37,371 bases of DNA. It comes from Bacillus piscicola. GTDB taxonomy: Bacteria; Bacillota; Bacilli; Bacillales; Marinococcaceae. The stretch covers positions 1 to 37,371 of the forward strand of contig NZ_JAJJJF010000018.1 in assembly GCF_022458745.1 (NCBI RefSeq). The letters are read 5' to 3'. This document shows positions 8,075 through 16,844 of the stretch, piece by piece (the first letter of the stretch is position 1; each line of letters starts with the position of its first letter). A program made the translations under genes and the position numbers. The notes below the pieces were generated by a model, which made no database searches, was not told the DNA's origin, and saw only the letters and a program-made list of their open reading frames with translations.

Positions 8075-8278
8075 GTGGCCTATGACGTGAATACGATATT
8101 CCAAATAGCAGGGATTGGAATCATTGTGGCGATGATTCACACGGTGCTGAAACAAATGGATAAAGAGGATTGGGCACATTGGGTCACTTTGATAGGTTTT
8201 GTTGTCGTACTCTACATGGTTGCGACAATTATAGATGATTTATTTCAGAAAATTAGAAGTGTTTTTTTATTTCAGTGA
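8075..8278 (+). CDS. spoIIIAC: Stage III sporulation protein AC
   Basis: 67-residue membrane protein with two hydrophobic segments around a short polar turn (KQMDKEDWAHW). It is very close to B. subtilis SpoIIIAC (68 residues) by recalled sequence, including DVNTIFQIAGIG and the end DLFQKIRSVFLFQ. I start it at the GTG at 8075, giving MAYDVNTIF behind AGAGGGA. The longer reading from 8036 adds 13 residues that the family does not have. Confidence 0.93.
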   Translation: MAYDVNTIFQIAGIGIIVAMIHTVLKQMDKEDWAHWVTLIGFVVVLYMVATIIDDLFQKIRSVFLFQ

Positions 8279-8287
8279 TAGGGGGCG

Positions 8288-8689
8288 GTGATTATAGAAA
8301 TCGTACAGCTGGTCGGTTTCGGTCTCATCGCCACTTTTTTAATCCTTATTATTAAAGAACACAAGCCGGTCATCGCTCTATCCCTTACGTTAGCTGCAGG
8401 GGCGATGATGTTTCTTTTCATTTTAACCCCTTTGCAGTCAGCAGTTGAATTAATACGTACGCTTTCTGGACAAGCCGGCATTAAGAGCATGTATATCGAA
8501 ACGCTGCTTAAAATTATCGGCATTGCTTATTTAGCAGAATTCGGTGCCCATATCGCCCGTGATGCCGAGCAGGATTCAATCGCATCGAAAATAGAACTTG
8601 CAGGAAAAATGGTTATTATCATGCTCGCGATCCCAATTTTTCAAGTGCTGATTGAAACGGTACTCGCTCTTCTCCCAGGGAGCGCTTAA
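8288..8689 (+). CDS. spoIIIAD: Stage III sporulation protein AD
   Basis: 133-residue polytopic protein of the SpoIIIA channel with about four membrane segments. Its core LLKIIGIAYLAEFGAHIARDA and the following ASKIELAGK stretch are family hallmarks. The GTG at 8288 gives the length of B. subtilis SpoIIIAD. The ribosome site is odd: GGGGG ends only about 2 bases upstream of this GTG, while a GGCGGTGATT match overlaps the start itself. It is coupled to spoIIIAC, 9 bases upstream. Confidence 0.92.
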   Translation: MIIEIVQLVGFGLIATFLILIIKEHKPVIALSLTLAAGAMMFLFILTPLQSAVELIRTLSGQAGIKSMYIETLLKIIGIAYLAEFGAHIARDAEQDSIASKIELAGKMVIIMLAIPIFQVLIETVLALLPGSA

Positions 8690-8701
8690 GGGTGGACATG
8701 T

Positions 8702-9904
8702 ATGCGGAACATTAAAATGCAATTGTTGTTTACGGTATTGGTGATGGCGGCAGGGCTCGTTTGTTTTTCGTTCCCAACGGAAGCTGCTAGTGAGGCGGAA
8801 GAAAGCATCGTATCGGTAGAAGATATAAAACGGAAGCAACTCGAAAAAATAGATATCGAACAAATCAGCGAGCACTGGCAGAAAGTTGTTAGAGAATATA
8901 ACTCTTTTTTACCAGAATCACAAAAAGGTTCTTTTCGAGATTTTTTAGACGGAGATTTCTCATTTTCTCCCAAACAGTGGGGACAGGCTTTCCTTCGGTA
9001 TCTATTTCATGAGGTGGTCGCCAATGGCCAACTAATGGGTACACTCCTTTTGTTAGCAGTTTTTAGTGCTATATTAAAAGCTTTGCAAAATGCCTTTGAA
9101 CGAGAAGCTGTCAGTAAGGCCGCATACGCGGTGATTTTCGTTATTCTTATTGTCATTGCGTTAAATAGTTTTTATGTAGCAATGGACTATGTGCAGGATA
9201 CTGTCGCCAACATGGTGCATTTTATGATTGCTTTACTGCCGCTTTTACTAGCTCTATTGGCAGCGAGCGGTTCGATTGTCTCAGCTGGAATCTTTCATCC
9301 GCTTGTCATCCTGCTCGTGCAAGTGAGTGGTGTTTTGATTCAACACGTGATATTGCCGCTTCTTTTTCTATCAGCTGTTCTCAGTATTGTAAGTAATATG
9401 AATGAGCATGTGAAAGTCACCAAGCTCGCAGAATTGCTTCGTCATAGCGCGATGGGCATATTAGCTGTTTTTTTTACCATTTTTCTCGGTGTGATATCCG
9501 TTCAAGGAGTGACGACAGCGGTGACCGACGGCATTACGATCAGGACTGCAAAATTTTTAGCAGGGAATTTTATCCCCGTGATCGGCCGTATGTTTACCGA
9601 TGCCGCAGACACAGCATTAGGTGCATCGGTCCTTCTCAAAAATACAGTCGGAATTGCCGGGGCTGGTGTGCTATTTGTTATCTGTGCATTTCCGGCTATT
9701 AAGGTATTGGTTATTGGATTTATTTTTCATTTTACGGCTGCGGTTATCCAGCCTCTTGGCGAAGGACAGCTTCTAGATGCGTTATCAACCCTTGGAAAAA
9801 CCGTCTTAGCCATGTTTGCTGCTCTGGCTGCTGTTTCTTTTATGTTTTTCCTGGCACTGACGTTAATCGTCGCATCCGGGAATATTTCTCTAATGGTGAG
9901 GTGA
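8702..9904 (+). CDS. spoIIIAE: Stage III sporulation protein AE
   Basis: 400-residue SpoIIIAE with a cleavable-looking N-terminal signal (about residues 1-29, ending near PTEAAS). An extracytoplasmic, charged segment follows (30-105), then about six to eight membrane helices. This is the usual plan and length for the most conserved membrane subunit of the channel. The hydrophobic region carries the family string around AVTDGITIRTAKFLAG. The ATG at 8702 follows GGGTGG. Confidence 0.93.
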   Translation: MRNIKMQLLFTVLVMAAGLVCFSFPTEAASEAEESIVSVEDIKRKQLEKIDIEQISEHWQKVVREYNSFLPESQKGSFRDFLDGDFSFSPKQWGQAFLRYLFHEVVANGQLMGTLLLLAVFSAILKALQNAFEREAVSKAAYAVIFVILIVIALNSFYVAMDYVQDTVANMVHFMIALLPLLLALLAASGSIVSAGIFHPLVILLVQVSGVLIQHVILPLLFLSAVLSIVSNMNEHVKVTKLAELLRHSAMGILAVFFTIFLGVISVQGVTTAVTDGITIRTAKFLAGNFIPVIGRMFTDAADTALGASVLLKNTVGIAGAGVLFVICAFPAIKVLVIGFIFHFTAAVIQPLGEGQLLDALSTLGKTVLAMFAALAAVSFMFFLALTLIVASGNISLMVR

Positions 9905-9910
9905 CAGATA

Positions 9911-10546
9911 GTGGAGCTCTTCAACGGTTGGATGAGCAATCTCATTATTTTTTTACTAGCAGCGTTTCTATTAGAAATATTGCTGCCTTCTTCCTCATTA
10001 CAAAAGTATGCCCGTCTTGTACTCTCTTTCATTTTAATGCTTTTAATCATAGAGCCGTTGGTCGCTTGGAATAACAAGGGGAGTATGGAGTGGGAACAAC
10101 AGTGGGAGAGGCTTTCTCCATTTACCGTTCAAGAGCAAAAACTAGAAACTGAAATAAATAATAAGAAAAACGAAATAGTAGACGGACAAGATGCATATAT
10201 TTCTAAACAGGTAAGAGAGCAACTTGAAGAACAAGTAGAAAGAACCTTAATAGAACGATGGGGGTGGGAAGTGGACGAGATTCGAATGAATCAGATTAAC
10301 GAGAGGGGGAACAGTGCTGAAGACATAAAAGTAGACCTCTTGCTTAAAAAACATGAGCAAGACGAACGGACAGAAAATACAAAAACGAAAATAGAGCCTG
10401 TTCACATTCAACTAGATGATGATCAAGAACACGTAAACAGTAATGCTCATTTACAAGACAAGCGTGAAATAGAGGAGTACCTGGAAGAAGAATGGGGACT
10501 GCAAGATGGACAGTTGCAGATCCAGATGACCGAGGAGGGAGGTTAA
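9911..10546 (+). CDS. spoIIIAF: Stage III sporulation protein AF
   Basis: 211-residue SpoIIIAF with two N-terminal membrane helices (about residues 8-25 and 33-53). The long, acidic and Gln/Lys-rich domain exposed to the intermembrane space has a ring-building fold in related proteins. Starts at GTG behind GAGGTGA, and its stop overlaps the ATG of spoIIIAG (TAATG). The end EEYLEEEWGLQDGQLQIQM resembles other members in its alternation of Glu and hydrophobic residues. Confidence 0.9.
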   Translation: MELFNGWMSNLIIFLLAAFLLEILLPSSSLQKYARLVLSFILMLLIIEPLVAWNNKGSMEWEQQWERLSPFTVQEQKLETEINNKKNEIVDGQDAYISKQVREQLEEQVERTLIERWGWEVDEIRMNQINERGNSAEDIKVDLLLKKHEQDERTENTKTKIEPVHIQLDDDQEHVNSNAHLQDKREIEEYLEEEWGLQDGQLQIQMTEEGG

Positions 10547-11205
10547 TGGGGGATAAACAGGAAAGTATCCAAGATCGGCTGAGACAATGGCTCGGTAAGA
10601 AAGAGAAGCGTTCCGGGAAGAAGGCCATTCCATTATATGTCATATTCATTCTGCTGATTGGCATTATCCTTATGATAGCAGGAACGATTGGCAAAGGAAG
10701 AAGCGATCCGGATGATAAAGAATGGCTGGAAAGAGAAAACAATCAGCAAGAGGTCATTCAAACCAAGGCTAATTCTCGAGTGGACGGTAACTTGTTAGAA
10801 ATCGAAAAAGCGATACAAAGCAGGCTTAAAAGCATGCTTGAAAATATATCAGGTGTCTCTCATGTCTCCGTAATGATCAATTTACAAGGAACGGAGGAAA
10901 AAGTATATGAAAAAAATACAATTCTCCGGCAGCAGACAACCTCTGAAGAAGAAAGCGAAGGAGGAAAAAGGGAAATAGACGATGGCACAAAAGAAGAACA
11001 GATCGTCATTGTCAGGCAGGGAGATCAGGAAGAACCTATTCTTCTGTACACGAAAAAACCACAAGCAAGGGGGGTGCTTGTCGTTGCAGAGGGAGTAGAC
11101 AACTTAAAAGTAAAAGAATGGGTTGTCGAGGCAGTGACTAGGACACTAGACATACCGCCTCATAAAGTATCAGTGTTACCAAGAAAAACGGGGAAAGGAG
11201 AATAA
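10546..11205 (+). CDS. spoIIIAG: Stage III sporulation protein AG
   Basis: 219-residue SpoIIIAG: a short cytosolic head, one membrane helix (about residues 26-45), then the ring-building motif domain. In B. subtilis it assembles into the large ring in the intermembrane space. The segment ISGVSHVSVMINLQG and the C-terminal PHKVSVLPRKTGKGE are typical. The start at 10546 is chosen because GGAGGGAGGT stands directly before it; the open frame extends 18 codons further upstream inside spoIIIAF without a ribosome site. Confidence 0.93.
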   Translation: MGDKQESIQDRLRQWLGKKEKRSGKKAIPLYVIFILLIGIILMIAGTIGKGRSDPDDKEWLERENNQQEVIQTKANSRVDGNLLEIEKAIQSRLKSMLENISGVSHVSVMINLQGTEEKVYEKNTILRQQTTSEEESEGGKREIDDGTKEEQIVIVRQGDQEEPILLYTKKPQARGVLVVAEGVDNLKVKEWVVEAVTRTLDIPPHKVSVLPRKTGKGE

Positions 11206-11207
11206 TA

Positions 11208-11816
11208 ATGCTATTAAAAAAACAGACGGTTTGGCTCATGACGATGTTAAGTTTAACCATTGTACTTGCCGTTTACTATATTACAGCGCCAAAAGAAGTC
11301 GCGGAGGAGGAGACTGGGGAAGTAACCGCTTCTATGGAAGAGGAGGAGTGGATTGAGTGGCTCTCTGAAGAAGAAATGGAAGCAACGATAGAAGAGGCAG
11401 AACCTCCGGCTGACAAGAATGACAGCACCGATCAAGCAGAGGCAGGCACAGCCAGTGAAAGCAGCAATCTATTTAGTGAGCTCCGTTTAGAAAGAGAGGA
11501 ATCTCGCAGCCGTTTACAGGAAGAGTATACAGATACGATCGCTTCTGAGAATTTCACAGCAGCCGAGAAGAGTGAAGCTTTTGAGAAAAAAGAACGTCTG
11601 CAAGAAATCCAGCAGCAAGAGAGAGTGCTCGAAAGCCTCATTCAATCAGAGGGCTATAATGATGCTGTCGTGATTGCAAGTGAGGATAGCACCCGTATTA
11701 TCGTACAGGCTGATGAACTTTCACGAGCGGATGCTGTGACATTGAACCGGTTGGCATCTGAACACTTGGGGGTCAACGATGTCGTGATCGGCCACCAACC
11801 GACAGCCCGCAAATAA
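11208..11816 (+). CDS. spoIIIAH: Stage III sporulation protein AH
   Basis: 202-residue SpoIIIAH, which spans the mother-cell membrane once (about residues 7-25) and whose extracytoplasmic domain pairs with SpoIIQ from the forespore. A long acidic linker (about 30-85) precedes the conserved ring domain, which ends with NRLASEHLGVNDVVIGHQP. The linker is unusually rich in Glu and Ser/Thr, as often seen in halophilic or alkaliphilic relatives. Last gene of the operon; a terminator follows 16 bases later. Confidence 0.94.
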   Translation: MLLKKQTVWLMTMLSLTIVLAVYYITAPKEVAEEETGEVTASMEEEEWIEWLSEEEMEATIEEAEPPADKNDSTDQAEAGTASESSNLFSELRLEREESRSRLQEEYTDTIASENFTAAEKSEAFEKKERLQEIQQQERVLESLIQSEGYNDAVVIASEDSTRIIVQADELSRADAVTLNRLASEHLGVNDVVIGHQPTARK

Positions 11817-11832
11817 ACCTACGTTCATTCCT

Positions 11833-11862
11833 GCTTGTGAGTTAACAGCTCACAGGCTTTTT
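11833..11862 (+). terminator. Terminator of the spoIIIA operon
   Basis: GCTTGTGAG and CTCACAGGC form a 9-bp stem with one G-U pair, followed by TTTTTG. Confidence 0.8.
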
Positions 11863-11902
11863 GTTTTGTGTTGGCTGACAAAATGCTCTTGAAAAGGGCA
11901 TA

Positions 11903-11931
11903 ATGAAAAAAAACTGTCAGCATGCTATAAT
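11903..11931 (+). promoter_or_regulatory. Extended -10 promoter for the gene at 11978 and yqhY
   Basis: TGCTATAAT (TATAAT at 11926-11931 with the TG dinucleotide) has a weak -35-like ATGAAA 17 bases upstream. It lies between the spoIIIA terminator and the next gene, so the downstream genes form a separate vegetative unit. Confidence 0.55.
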
Positions 11932-11977
11932 AAACCATACATTTTGAGTTAATTCGTTGTTAGGAGCGATGTTTTTT

Positions 11978-12370
11978 ATGGAATGGACCGACTTGACAGA
12001 AGGCGCTAAAGCCGTCTTGGAACAGACGCGCAATATGAAAAACGACCAGATTCAAATTGTTGAATTTGAAGTCGGTTTTACACATGAATACGGCGAAGGT
12101 GAAAATGCTTACACCGTTTCCATCCAGGAAGAAGATTATGACAGCTTAAAAAAATTCACGCAGGAAAATGAATATGGTGAAAAATACCACATGGCCCGGA
12201 ATCGAAACATTGTAAAGCTGATTTTGCTGGAAACAGGTAAAATCCCCGATAATCTATCCGAATATCCCGTCTTCCGTCAATATAAGTTTGACTATGTTCA
12301 AAAACAAGCAGAAGCAAAATCAGAGCAAGAACAATTGGAACAGGAAGGTAATGTGGAGGAAAATGATTAA
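11978..12370 (+). CDS. Uncharacterised small acidic protein
   Basis: I do not recognise this 130-residue protein. It is strongly acidic, especially its Gln/Glu-rich C-terminal tail (about residues 105-130), has no membrane segment or signal, and shows no cysteine or known motif. The body alternates strands and helices (QIQIVEFEVGFTHEYGEG, then YTVSIQEEDYDSLKKF). The ATG at 11978 has AGGAG 11 bases upstream; an ATG at 11969 is only 2 bases from that site. It stands where accB and accC lie in B. subtilis, directly ahead of yqhY and 35 bases from it, so the two are probably cotranscribed. Confidence 0.75.
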   Translation: MEWTDLTEGAKAVLEQTRNMKNDQIQIVEFEVGFTHEYGEGENAYTVSIQEEDYDSLKKFTQENEYGEKYHMARNRNIVKLILLETGKIPDNLSEYPVFRQYKFDYVQKQAEAKSEQEQLEQEGNVEEND

Positions 12371-12404
12371 AGGCTGTTATGAAAAAAATGCGGGGGTGTA
12401 GTAG

Positions 12405-12800
12405 GTGAGCGAATATCGCATCGTTGATTTAGAAGAGGAGAAGAATGAATTAGGGAAAATCGAAATATCACCAGAAGTCATTGAAGTAATCGCAGGCCTC
12501 GCAACTACGGAAGTCGAGGGAGTTTACTCATTACGCGGTAATTTTGCTACTGACGTTGCCGAACGTCTTGGCCGCAAAAATCACGGCAAAGGGGTAAAAG
12601 TGGAATTGGGAGAAGACGGCGTGAAAATTGATATCTCCGTTACTCTTAACTACGGGGTCTCCGTTCCAGAGGTAGCGCGAAATATTCAAAACAGCATCCA
12701 ACAGGCGCTGCAAAACATGACCTCTATCACGCTTGATTCAATTAATGTGCATGTGCTTGGCATCCAATTTGATAATGGCGAAGAGGCACCCGAACAATAG
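12405..12800 (+). CDS. yqhY: Asp23/Gls24 family envelope-stress protein YqhY
   Basis: 131-residue Asp23/Gls24-family protein. The family core is visible: GKIEISPEVIEVIAGLATTEVEGVY near the N-terminus, then KGVKVELGEDG, VSVTLNYG-type strands and VPEVARNIQNSIQQALQNMT. In Bacillus this paralogue is cotranscribed with acetyl-CoA carboxylase genes (accBC) and has been linked to control of fatty-acid synthesis. Here accBC are missing upstream. The GTG start at 12405 is preceded by GGGGGTG. A terminator-like hairpin separates it from nusB. Confidence 0.9.
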   Translation: MSEYRIVDLEEEKNELGKIEISPEVIEVIAGLATTEVEGVYSLRGNFATDVAERLGRKNHGKGVKVELGEDGVKIDISVTLNYGVSVPEVARNIQNSIQQALQNMTSITLDSINVHVLGIQFDNGEEAPEQ

Positions 12801-12840
12801 GTCAAAAAGTACAAGGGGGGCTGCCCCTTGATGTTAGGGA

Positions 12841-12888
12841 AAGGCTGGAGATAGCTGGCAGTTGTGCGCTGTCAGTTCAGCCTTTTTC
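12841..12888 (+). terminator. Long hairpin with T run between yqhY and nusB
   Basis: AAGGCTG (12841-12847) pairs with CAGCCTT (12878-12884), and inside it CTGGCAG pairs with CTGTCAG. TTTTT closes it. It may terminate the yqhY unit fully or in part before nusB. Confidence 0.6.
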
Positions 12889-12922
12889 AACGTTCACTCA
12901 AGATGAAAAAGGAGAAAAATGG

Positions 12923-13318
12923 ATGAATCGACGTTTAGCACGGCTCAGAGCTGTCCAAACACTGTTTCAAGTGGATTTAACGGATATCCCCTGGCAAGAA
13001 GCACTGACGAATACAATGGAAGAAGGAGAGACAGCGGATGACTTTCTTAAGCACTCCGTTCAGGGGACACTCTCTCATAAAGAAGAATTAGATTCCCGTA
13101 TTAAAGAACATTTGCATCACTGGACGTTAGAGCGAGTCGGAAATGTAGACAGGGCTATTATTCGAAATGCCGTACATGAGATGTTGTATATGGAACAGGT
13201 GCCGCTTCACGTTAGTGTGAATGAAGCTATCGAGCTTGCGAAGGCATTTGGCGGCGCGGAATCAGGAAAGTTTGTTAATGGCGTTTTATCAAGTATATTA
13301 AAACAATATGAGAAATAA
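12923..13318 (+). CDS. nusB: Transcription antitermination factor NusB
   Basis: 131-residue all-helical RNA-binding protein that with NusE (S10) joins the boxA of rRNA leader transcripts. The family features are present: MNRRLARLRAVQTLFQVD at the start, RVGNVDRAIIRNAVHEMLYM in the middle and VSVNEAIELAKAFGGAESGKFVNGVLSSI near the end. AAAAGGAG precedes the ATG. First gene of a tight run with folD, xseA, xseB and ispA. Confidence 0.96.
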   Translation: MNRRLARLRAVQTLFQVDLTDIPWQEALTNTMEEGETADDFLKHSVQGTLSHKEELDSRIKEHLHHWTLERVGNVDRAIIRNAVHEMLYMEQVPLHVSVNEAIELAKAFGGAESGKFVNGVLSSILKQYEK

Positions 13319-13335
13319 TGTAGGAGTGGATCAGT

Positions 13336-14202
13336 ATGACAGCAGAACTTATCAGCGGTAAAGAAGTGGCTGCCAATCTGCGCGACCAAATAAAAAAAGA
13401 AGTGGAAGAATGGAAAGATGTCATCGTTCCGGGTCTCGCAGTTATCCTCGTTGGTGATAACCCGGCATCAAGATCTTATGTTAAAGGAAAGGAAAAGGCG
13501 TCTGCGGAAGCCGGAATTTACTCAGAGTTAAAGGAGCTGCCGGATAGTATCTCAGAAGCAGATTTATTAGAAATGGTAGAAGCTTATAACGACAACCCGT
13601 CCATTCACGGTATACTCGTGCAGCTTCCTCTTCCTGACCATATTTCAGAAAAGAAAGTGATTGAAAGCATCTCTCCGGAAAAAGATGTAGACGGTTTCCA
13701 TCCTATCAATATCGGCCGGATGATGACAGGACAAGATGCCTTCCTTCCTTGCACACCTTTTGGTATTATTCAAATGCTTAAATACAAAAATATTGATGTC
13801 GAAGGAAAGCATGCCGTTATTGTCGGCAGAAGCAATATTGTTGGAAAGCCGGCCGGACAGCTACTTTTAAATGAAAATGCAACCGTTACTTACTGTCATT
13901 CAAGAACTGCTGATTTACAACAAATGACCACGCAGGCTGATATATTAATCGCTGCCATTGGGCGTGCTGAATTTATAAAAGCGGAACACGTAAAAGAAGG
14001 AGCCGTCGTTATTGACGTCGGTATGAATCGTAAAGAAAACGGCAAGTTGTGCGGTGACGTAGATTTCGAAGCGGTGAAAGAAAAAGCATCATACATAACC
14101 CCTGTTCCCGGCGGCGTCGGGCCGATGACGATAACGATGCTTCTCTACAATACATTACAATCAGCTAAAAACCATGCAGAAAGAGAACAACTTAAGCCAT
14201 GA
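13336..14202 (+). CDS. folD: Bifunctional methylene-THF dehydrogenase / methenyl-THF cyclohydrolase
   Basis: Cytosolic one-carbon enzyme that interconverts 5,10-methylene-, methenyl- and 10-formyl-tetrahydrofolate with NADP. The 288-residue product shows the family signatures: [17 protein letters not shown] with the catalytic Lys, VQLPLPDH, the active-site region [23 protein letters not shown], the dinucleotide-binding [14 protein letters not shown] and [18 protein letters not shown]. Its stop overlaps the xseA start by 4 bases (ATGA). Confidence 0.97.
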   Translation: MTAELISGKEVAANLRDQIKKEVEEWKDVIVPGLAVILVGDNPASRSYVKGKEKASAEAGIYSELKELPDSISEADLLEMVEAYNDNPSIHGILVQLPLPDHISEKKVIESISPEKDVDGFHPINIGRMMTGQDAFLPCTPFGIIQMLKYKNIDVEGKHAVIVGRSNIVGKPAGQLLLNENATVTYCHSRTADLQQMTTQADILIAAIGRAEFIKAEHVKEGAVVIDVGMNRKENGKLCGDVDFEAVKEKASYITPVPGGVGPMTITMLLYNTLQSAKNHAEREQLKP

Positions 14203-15593
14203 TAAACGACCGAGAGAGATGGTGTACAGTCTCTCAGCTGACAACCCAAATTAAACAAACGATTGAGGTTGCATCAGGACTGCAAAATGTGTGGCTGCGG
14301 GCAGAAATTTCGAATTTCAAGCGTCACAGCCGCGGACATATGTATTTTACACTAAAAGATGAAAAATCAAGAATCTCAGCCGTGATGTTTGCCGGGAAAA
14401 ACCAATTTCTCCGTTTTGAACCTGAGAACGGAATGAAGGTGTTAATAAAGGGGCGCGTTTCTGTATACGAGCCTTTTGGCCAATACCAACTGTATGTTAA
14501 TGATATGGAACCAGACGGGATCGGCCAGCTTTACATTCAGTATGAACAATTAAAACAGAAATTAGAAAAAGAAGGATTGTTCGCTGAGGAACGCAAAAAA
14601 CCGCTTCCCTTTTTTCCAAAAGAAATTGCCGTTATTACATCACCGACGGGCGCTGCCATAAGGGACATTATTACGACTTTAAAACGGCGGTTTCCCATTG
14701 TGAAAATCACGTTATTCCCGGTACTGGTTCAAGGGAAAGATGCACCTTTTTCCATTGTATCCGCATTAAACCGGGTAGAAAAAATGAGCGGCTTTGACGT
14801 CGTGATTGTCGGAAGAGGCGGCGGCTCCATTGAGGAGCTGTGGGCCTTTAATGAAGAGGTTGTTGCTTGGAAGATTGCGTCCCTTTCCATTCCGACAATT
14901 TCAGCCGTCGGCCATGAGACAGATTTCACGATCAGTGATTTTATCGCGGACGTCCGGGCAGCCACCCCCACTGCAGCAGCTGAACTCGCCGTACCTGTTC
15001 TAAGTGAATTAGATAAAGAGGTGTCGCAGCTCTTCTCCCGATTAGACCGTGCAGTCCGGGAAAAACTGTCCCGAGAACAAGAGAAGCTGAACCGCTTGGG
15101 ACGGTCCTATGCCTTTCGATATCCATCCCGCTTATTGGAGCAGAAAGAACAAGAATTGGACAGGCTCCTTGAAAGAATGCAAAAAGCACTGCGTTATAAA
15201 CGGGAAGGGTATAAAGAGCGCCTTGCCCAATTACACGAGCGCCTAATACGCCAGCATCCGTCCCATGTGCTGTCAACAGAGAAAAAGAACACCGCTCAGC
15301 TGCACGATGCAACAAATGCGGCGATGACACGTTATTTACGAGAGAAAACGAATCATTACCGCCACCTTCTTCAAAAGCTTGAGCTTCTTAATCCTTTGAA
15401 CATTATCCAGCGCGGGTACGCTGCCGTCTACACGGAGGAAAAAGAACTTGTGAAGTCTATTAAACAAGTGGAAGATAACGATAAACTGGCGCTTCAAGTA
15501 GAAGATGGCACGATCCACGCAAAAGTCACGACTGTCTCAGAAGTTACGTTTTTTGCTGATCCACAAAATAAAAACAACGAAGGGAGGTTGTGA
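14199..15593 (+). CDS. xseA: Exodeoxyribonuclease VII large subunit
   Basis: Catalytic subunit of exonuclease VII, which degrades single-stranded DNA from either end. The 464-residue product begins with an OB-fold DNA-binding domain (about 10-110). The nuclease domain follows, with [57 protein letters not shown] and a long coiled-coil region (about 270-400). The only plausible start is the ATG at 14199, inside the folD stop; the first residues (MINDRERW) are a slight extension compared with many homologues, and the ribosome site is weak, in keeping with translational coupling. Confidence 0.95.
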   Translation: MINDRERWCTVSQLTTQIKQTIEVASGLQNVWLRAEISNFKRHSRGHMYFTLKDEKSRISAVMFAGKNQFLRFEPENGMKVLIKGRVSVYEPFGQYQLYVNDMEPDGIGQLYIQYEQLKQKLEKEGLFAEERKKPLPFFPKEIAVITSPTGAAIRDIITTLKRRFPIVKITLFPVLVQGKDAPFSIVSALNRVEKMSGFDVVIVGRGGGSIEELWAFNEEVVAWKIASLSIPTISAVGHETDFTISDFIADVRAATPTAAAELAVPVLSELDKEVSQLFSRLDRAVREKLSREQEKLNRLGRSYAFRYPSRLLEQKEQELDRLLERMQKALRYKREGYKERLAQLHERLIRQHPSHVLSTEKKNTAQLHDATNAAMTRYLREKTNHYRHLLQKLELLNPLNIIQRGYAAVYTEEKELVKSIKQVEDNDKLALQVEDGTIHAKVTTVSEVTFFADPQNKNNEGRL

Positions 15594-15595
15594 GG

Positions 15596-15838
15596 ATGGA
15601 AGAACAGCACAGGGATGAAGTATCATTTGAGGATGCCATGGCAAAGCTAGAAAAGATTGTCGAGAAACTGGAAGAAGGGGAAGTACCCTTGGAAAAAGCG
15701 ATTGCAATGTACCAGGAGGGAATGAATTTGTCTCACGTTTGTCACACGAAATTGCAACGTGTGGAAAAACAAATGGACAGAATGATAGGTGAAGACGGTG
15801 AGATAAAACCGCTGGTAAACGGAGAGGAAGAAGAGTGA
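15596..15838 (+). CDS. xseB: Exodeoxyribonuclease VII small subunit
   Basis: 80-residue helical XseB that wraps around the coiled coil of XseA. Core: [21 protein letters not shown], then [28 protein letters not shown], as in the family. The ATG at 15596 has GGGAGGT 7 bases upstream; an in-frame GTG at 15590 is too close to that site. It follows the xseA stop by 2 bases. Confidence 0.95.
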   Translation: MEEQHRDEVSFEDAMAKLEKIVEKLEEGEVPLEKAIAMYQEGMNLSHVCHTKLQRVEKQMDRMIGEDGEIKPLVNGEEEE

Positions 15839-15841
15839 GTA

Positions 15842-16723
15842 ATGGAAGAATTTAAACGTTTTATGGAAAAACAGCGACAAGAGATAGACAGGCAGCTCCC
15901 TGCCCTGTTAGAAAATCTAGACTGTCCGGAAATGTTAAAAGAGGCCATGCTTTATTCTGTCCATGCTGGTGGAAAAAGAGTGCGTCCGCTTCTAACACTT
16001 GCTGTTATCGAGTCTTACCGCGACATTACGAATAGTGATTACGTGGCGGCGTGTGCTCACGAATTGGTGCATACGTATTCCTTGATCCACGATGATTTGC
16101 CGGCAATGGATGATGATGATTACCGGCGCGGACAATTAACAAATCATAAAGTATATGGAGAAGCGGTGGCGATATTAGCGGGTGATGCTCTCTTGACGAG
16201 AGCATTTGAATTAATTGGCTCCCTTCAACATGTAACAGAATCAAAGAAAACAAATCTTATAGTTGAATTAGCTAAGGCGTCCGGGGCTGAGGGCATGGTT
16301 GGCGGTCAGGTGTCAGACTTAGCCGGCGAAGGAAAAGATCTGCAGCTTGCCGAATTGGAAATGATCCATCATCATAAAACGGGAGCGCTCATTACGTATG
16401 CCATCATAAGCGGAGCTATCGTTAGCGACGCCCCGGAAGAAGACATCCGCTCGCTACGCTCATTTTCTAAGCATCTCGGCCTTCTATTTCAGATTAAAGA
16501 TGACATCCTGGACGTGGAAGGTGACTCTGAAACAATGGGAAAGCCAGCTGGAAGTGATGAAGGGAAAATGAAGAGCACGTACCCTCGTCTTCTCACACTT
16601 GCTGGAGCAAAAGAAAAGCTCATTTTTCACGCCGAAAAGGCGAGAGAGTCATTACACTCCATTTCCGGAAATACAGAACTGCTCGATTCATTTATTTCCT
16701 ATATCATGAACCGTACCCATTAA
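15842..16723 (+). CDS. ispA: Farnesyl/geranyl diphosphate synthase (IspA)
   Basis: Trans-prenyltransferase that condenses isopentenyl diphosphate with dimethylallyl and geranyl diphosphate to give farnesyl diphosphate, the precursor for undecaprenol and quinones. The 293-residue product has the first Asp-rich motif DDLPAMD (residues 84-90), GGKRVRP (43-49), GAEGMVGGQ and the second Asp-rich motif in IKDDILDVEGD. It ends the nusB-to-ispA run, 3 bases after xseB. In B. subtilis dxs follows directly; here the OLE RNA and oapA are interposed. Confidence 0.96.
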   Translation: MEEFKRFMEKQRQEIDRQLPALLENLDCPEMLKEAMLYSVHAGGKRVRPLLTLAVIESYRDITNSDYVAACAHELVHTYSLIHDDLPAMDDDDYRRGQLTNHKVYGEAVAILAGDALLTRAFELIGSLQHVTESKKTNLIVELAKASGAEGMVGGQVSDLAGEGKDLQLAELEMIHHHKTGALITYAIISGAIVSDAPEEDIRSLRSFSKHLGLLFQIKDDILDVEGDSETMGKPAGSDEGKMKSTYPRLLTLAGAKEKLIFHAEKARESLHSISGNTELLDSFISYIMNRTH

Positions 16724-16844
16724 ATCTCTTGCTTGTATGGGTCAATTTCAAAAGTGCTTATTTAGATAGTAAACACGAACAATAATAGATAAGAAAAGGA
16801 TAGACTATTCGTTTTTTCTTATATAGCTGGTGTTGGTTGTAACG

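Noticed and set aside
16715-16744. Terminator after ispA (ACCCAT with ATGGGT)
   Set aside because: The stem is only 6 bp and no T run follows, so read-through from ispA into the OLE region remains possible.
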